From: an uncultured Myxococcales bacterium
GTDB taxonomy: Bacteria > Myxococcota_A > UBA9042
Length of the DNA: 64,000 bases
Direction: 5' to 3'
NCBI GenBank assembly: GCA_903842345.1
Contig: CAIMLR010000007.1
Location: forward strand, 434,001 to 498,000
Under the pieces are notes generated by a model, which was given only the letters and a program-made list of their open reading frames with translations, searched no databases and was not told where the DNA came from. This document shows, piece by piece, positions 62,211 to 64,000 of this stretch. Each line of letters begins with the position of its first letter. The first letter of the stretch is position 1. Both the position numbers and the translations under genes were made by a program.

Positions 62211-63054
62211 GGTGCTTTCCAGTCGCGTCTTGCCGGTGCTCGGCGAAATCCCGGTGGCTGAACTCAAACGCGCGCATGTCATGGACTGGCGCGCGTGGGC
62301 CGAGTCGCAGCGGACGCTGGGAGGCGACCAGTACGCCTGCGCAACGCTGGCACTCTGGTGGCGGGTTCTGCGTGGACTGCTCAACGACCTCATCGTCGAC
62401 CATGAGCTGTCCCCGTCGTTGACGTTCCGCGTCAAGCCGCCGAAGTCGAGCAAGGGGCGGGTCAAGGCCGAAGGTGCACTGACGACGCAGGAATTAGGTA
62501 ATCTTCTCAATGTCTTGCGTACAAAGCACGCGGTGTGGTACCCTGAGGTCTACACCTTGGCCCTCTCGGGCATGCGCCCGGGGGAACTGTACGCACTGAC
62601 CTGGAGCGACGTCGACCTCAACGCGGGCCGCATCGTCATTTCCAAGTCAGTCGTGCTGGGCAAAGTGGGCCGGACGAAGAACGAGCGCACCCGCGTCGTC
62701 GCATTAAGCGACGGCATGGGGCAGGTGCTCGGAGCCCACTTCGCGGCCAAGTCTGGTTTGCCCGGTGACCTGGTGTTCGCCAGCGAAACGGGTGGCCACC
62801 GATCGGTCACGACGCTCAACCATCTGCTCGTCGAGTGCGGGCAGGAGGCGGGGATCGCGCTGCGGGTCGGGCCACAGGTGCTGCGGTACACGGCCAACAC
62901 GCTTCTGCGCGAGGCTGGGGTCGCCGACGAAATCGTCCGGGATCGTCTCGGACACACAACGCGTGAGATGGGGCACCGGTACTTCAAGGGCCACATCAGC
63001 GCACAGAAGGCAGCTGTCGACCAACTCGCGGCTGTCGTCGAAGGAGGATGTTAG
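61867..63054 (+). CDS. tyrosine integrase of the tRNA-Thr island
   Basis: GGAGG ending 6 nt before the ATG at 61867 supports this start, giving 395 residues. An N-terminal AP2-like DNA-binding region (KTRHDGVYKKKNGAWLIQV) is followed by a SAM-like domain and the catalytic domain with Arg237 (SGMRPGE), Arg340 (QVLRYT), His363 (LGHTTRE) and Tyr372 (HRYF). The first residue of the usual H-x-x-R box is Gln337. It lies 83 bp from the 3' end of tRNA-Thr and reads toward it, the classical layout of an integrase at one end of an island. Confidence 0.92.
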   Translation: MASNRGKKTRHDGVYKKKNGAWLIQVVIREGSGFRSVERTLPATTPESEVVAGRARLRVELEAQRATGVQTQMSVPTASEVRVMTRPTTVADYCEQWVKRKKSDWRPKTVTDNVEVLSSRVLPVLGEIPVAELKRAHVMDWRAWAESQRTLGGDQYACATLALWWRVLRGLLNDLIVDHELSPSLTFRVKPPKSSKGRVKAEGALTTQELGNLLNVLRTKHAVWYPEVYTLALSGMRPGELYALTWSDVDLNAGRIVISKSVVLGKVGRTKNERTRVVALSDGMGQVLGAHFAAKSGLPGDLVFASETGGHRSVTTLNHLLVECGQEAGIALRVGPQVLRYTANTLLREAGVADEIVRDRLGHTTREMGHRYFKGHISAQKAAVDQLAAVVEGGC

Positions 63055-63137
63055 GGGAAGCTGTTAGGGGATGACGAAATCAGCCCCTAACGCGAATCAG
63101 AACTGCGCGACAACCAGTGAAGTTCATTGGAAAATCT

Positions 63138-63213
<76 letters not shown>

Positions 63214-63248
63214 AACACGCCGGGCGAACCCAGCGATTGCGGGCGCGC

Positions 63249-63277
63249 ACTATACGCCGGTTCCGCGTCCGGCGCAA
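63249..63277 (-). promoter_or_regulatory. sigma-70-type promoter of tRNA-Thr
   Basis: On the minus strand a -35 TTGCGC (63272-63277) and a -10 TATAGT (63249-63254) are 17 bp apart, about 35 bp before the tRNA 5' end at 63213. The spacing and sequences fit a housekeeping promoter. Confidence 0.65.
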
Positions 63278-63377
63278 GTCCTCCGCGCGATGCATTCGCC
63301 ACTTGCCATGCGGGCACGCCGTCGGCAGGATCTGGGCGCTCCCGGCCAGCATTCTTGGCCGTCAATGTGGCAAAATG

Positions 63378-64000
63378 ATGCGCAAACTCCTGCTCCTGAT
63401 GTTCGTTCTTCTCCTGACTCCCGCAGCGACGCTCGCCAAGGACGCGGCGGCGCCCGAGGTCCGGGCGGCCGACTACCGCCTGCCCAACGGCATGCGGGTG
63501 ATCCTCCACGTTGACCGGAGCGCGCCGCTGGTGGCGGTGGACGTCTGGTACGACGTGGGGTCGGGCGACGAAGTTCTGGGCCGATCTGGATTTGCTCATT
63601 TTTTTGAACACATGATGTTCCAAGGCAGCCGTCACACGGGCGAAGACCAGCATTTCAACCTGTTGCGCAAGGCCGGCGCATCCAACATAAATGGCACGAC
63701 AAATACCGATCGAACCAACTACTATGAAGTCCTGCCCGCCAATCAACTGGAGACGGCGCTGTGGCTGGAGAGCGACCGCATGGCCTGGTTGCCGGATCTC
63801 TTGACGCAAAAGAGCCTCGACAACCAGCGCGAAGTCGTGCGCAACGAGCGGCGCCAGCGCTACGACAACGTGCCCTACGGCAAGGAGCGTTTTGTCCTGA
63901 ATCAGCTGCTTTACGCGGAAGGCCATCCGTATCGCTACCTCACGATTGGTCGGCATGAAGATCTGGAGGCGGCGAAATTGCCAGACGTCCAAGCATTCTT
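63378..64000 (+). CDS. M16-family zinc peptidase, N-terminal part
   Basis: About 207 residues are visible before the window ends. A signal peptide (MRKLLLLMFVLLL, cleavage after LA) is followed by the M16 domain with the inverted zinc motif HFFEH (HxxEH) and a downstream Glu in the EVVRNERR segment. M16 peptidases are periplasmic or outer-membrane-associated proteins that degrade peptides. An ATG at 63375 is an alternative start. It is separate from the mobile island and is probably conserved chromosomal context. Confidence 0.9.
   Translation, partial: MRKLLLLMFVLLLTPAATLAKDAAAPEVRAADYRLPNGMRVILHVDRSAPLVAVDVWYDVGSGDEVLGRSGFAHFFEHMMFQGSRHTGEDQHFNLLRKAGASNINGTTNTDRTNYYEVLPANQLETALWLESDRMAWLPDLLTQKSLDNQREVVRNERRQRYDNVPYGKERFVLNQLLYAEGHPYRYLTIGRHEDLEAAKLPDVQAF

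Larger units (their letters stand above)
31300..63137. mobile_element. putative tRNA-Thr-integrated mobile island (left end uncertain)
   Basis: The island is inferred from the integrase facing tRNA-Thr, a candidate origin, two replication-relaxation proteins, two coupling ATPases, a primase-like protein, defence cargo and a coherent operon structure. The right end is at the tRNA 3' end. The left end given here is only the candidate origin region; a repeat of the tRNA 3' end was not found. The large serine recombinase at 28800-30542 may belong to it or to an older element. Confidence 0.5.

Overview
The window is GC-rich DNA that most resembles a Myxococcota (delta-proteobacterial) genome. The grounds are giant Cys-rich lipoproteins built of CDDGNxCT-type repeats with MopE-like CNGVDDDC motifs, a YWTN-type beta-propeller, an outer-membrane beta-barrel, thrombospondin type-3 repeats, and a periplasmic M16 peptidase at the right edge. 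This lineage call is an inference from gene content; no rRNA is present.

Left part (1 to about 31 kb): a chromosomal stretch rich in accessory genes. It holds a truncated DUF1016-like gene, a beta-barrel protein, a tyrosinase-DUF2182 pair, small secreted or membrane proteins, an IS4-family transposase, an AAA_13 SMC-like ATPase followed by a DUF3892 protein, two giant Cys-rich repeat lipoproteins (one with lipase and M23 peptidase domains), an Mrr-nuclease-NACHT protein next to a second DUF3892 protein, a complete IS21-family element whose ends I could place exactly (24093-26574, 5-bp target duplication AGCCG), a VTC-domain membrane protein and a large serine recombinase.

Right part (about 31 to 63.2 kb): a mobile island whose right end is a tyrosine integrase facing the 3' end of tRNA-Thr(CGT). 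It carries a candidate origin (two perfect DnaA boxes 20 bp apart plus hairpins), a replication-relaxation protein and coupling-type ATPase, a complete ubiquitin-like conjugation cassette (Ubl, E2-like, JAMM peptidase, E1-like), a CHC2/TOPRIM primase-like protein and a SprT-like metalloprotease. A defence block follows: a two-gene CBASS (CD-NTase and Cap15-like effector) and a HEPN-NACHT-pentapeptide pair, then a second tyrosine recombinase. Next come another Cys-rich lipoprotein and a calcium-repeat membrane protein. A long operon (about 53.9-63.0 kb) of envelope proteins, a second VirD4-like ATPase, a second replication-relaxation-like protein, an Xis-like HTH frame and the integrase closes the island. 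No VirB4 or VirB6 homologue was recognised, so the island looks mobilizable or only partly covered. Its left attachment site was not found.

The most interesting elements are the Ubl-E2-JAMM-E1 cassette inside the transfer/replication backbone (its Ubl ends Gly-Gly-Ala-Arg, as if it needs trimming), the nearby CBASS and NACHT modules, two DUF3892 genes each beside a defence-like NTPase, and a resolvase-like protein lacking its catalytic residues, bracketed by a 16-bp inverted repeat next to the candidate origin.
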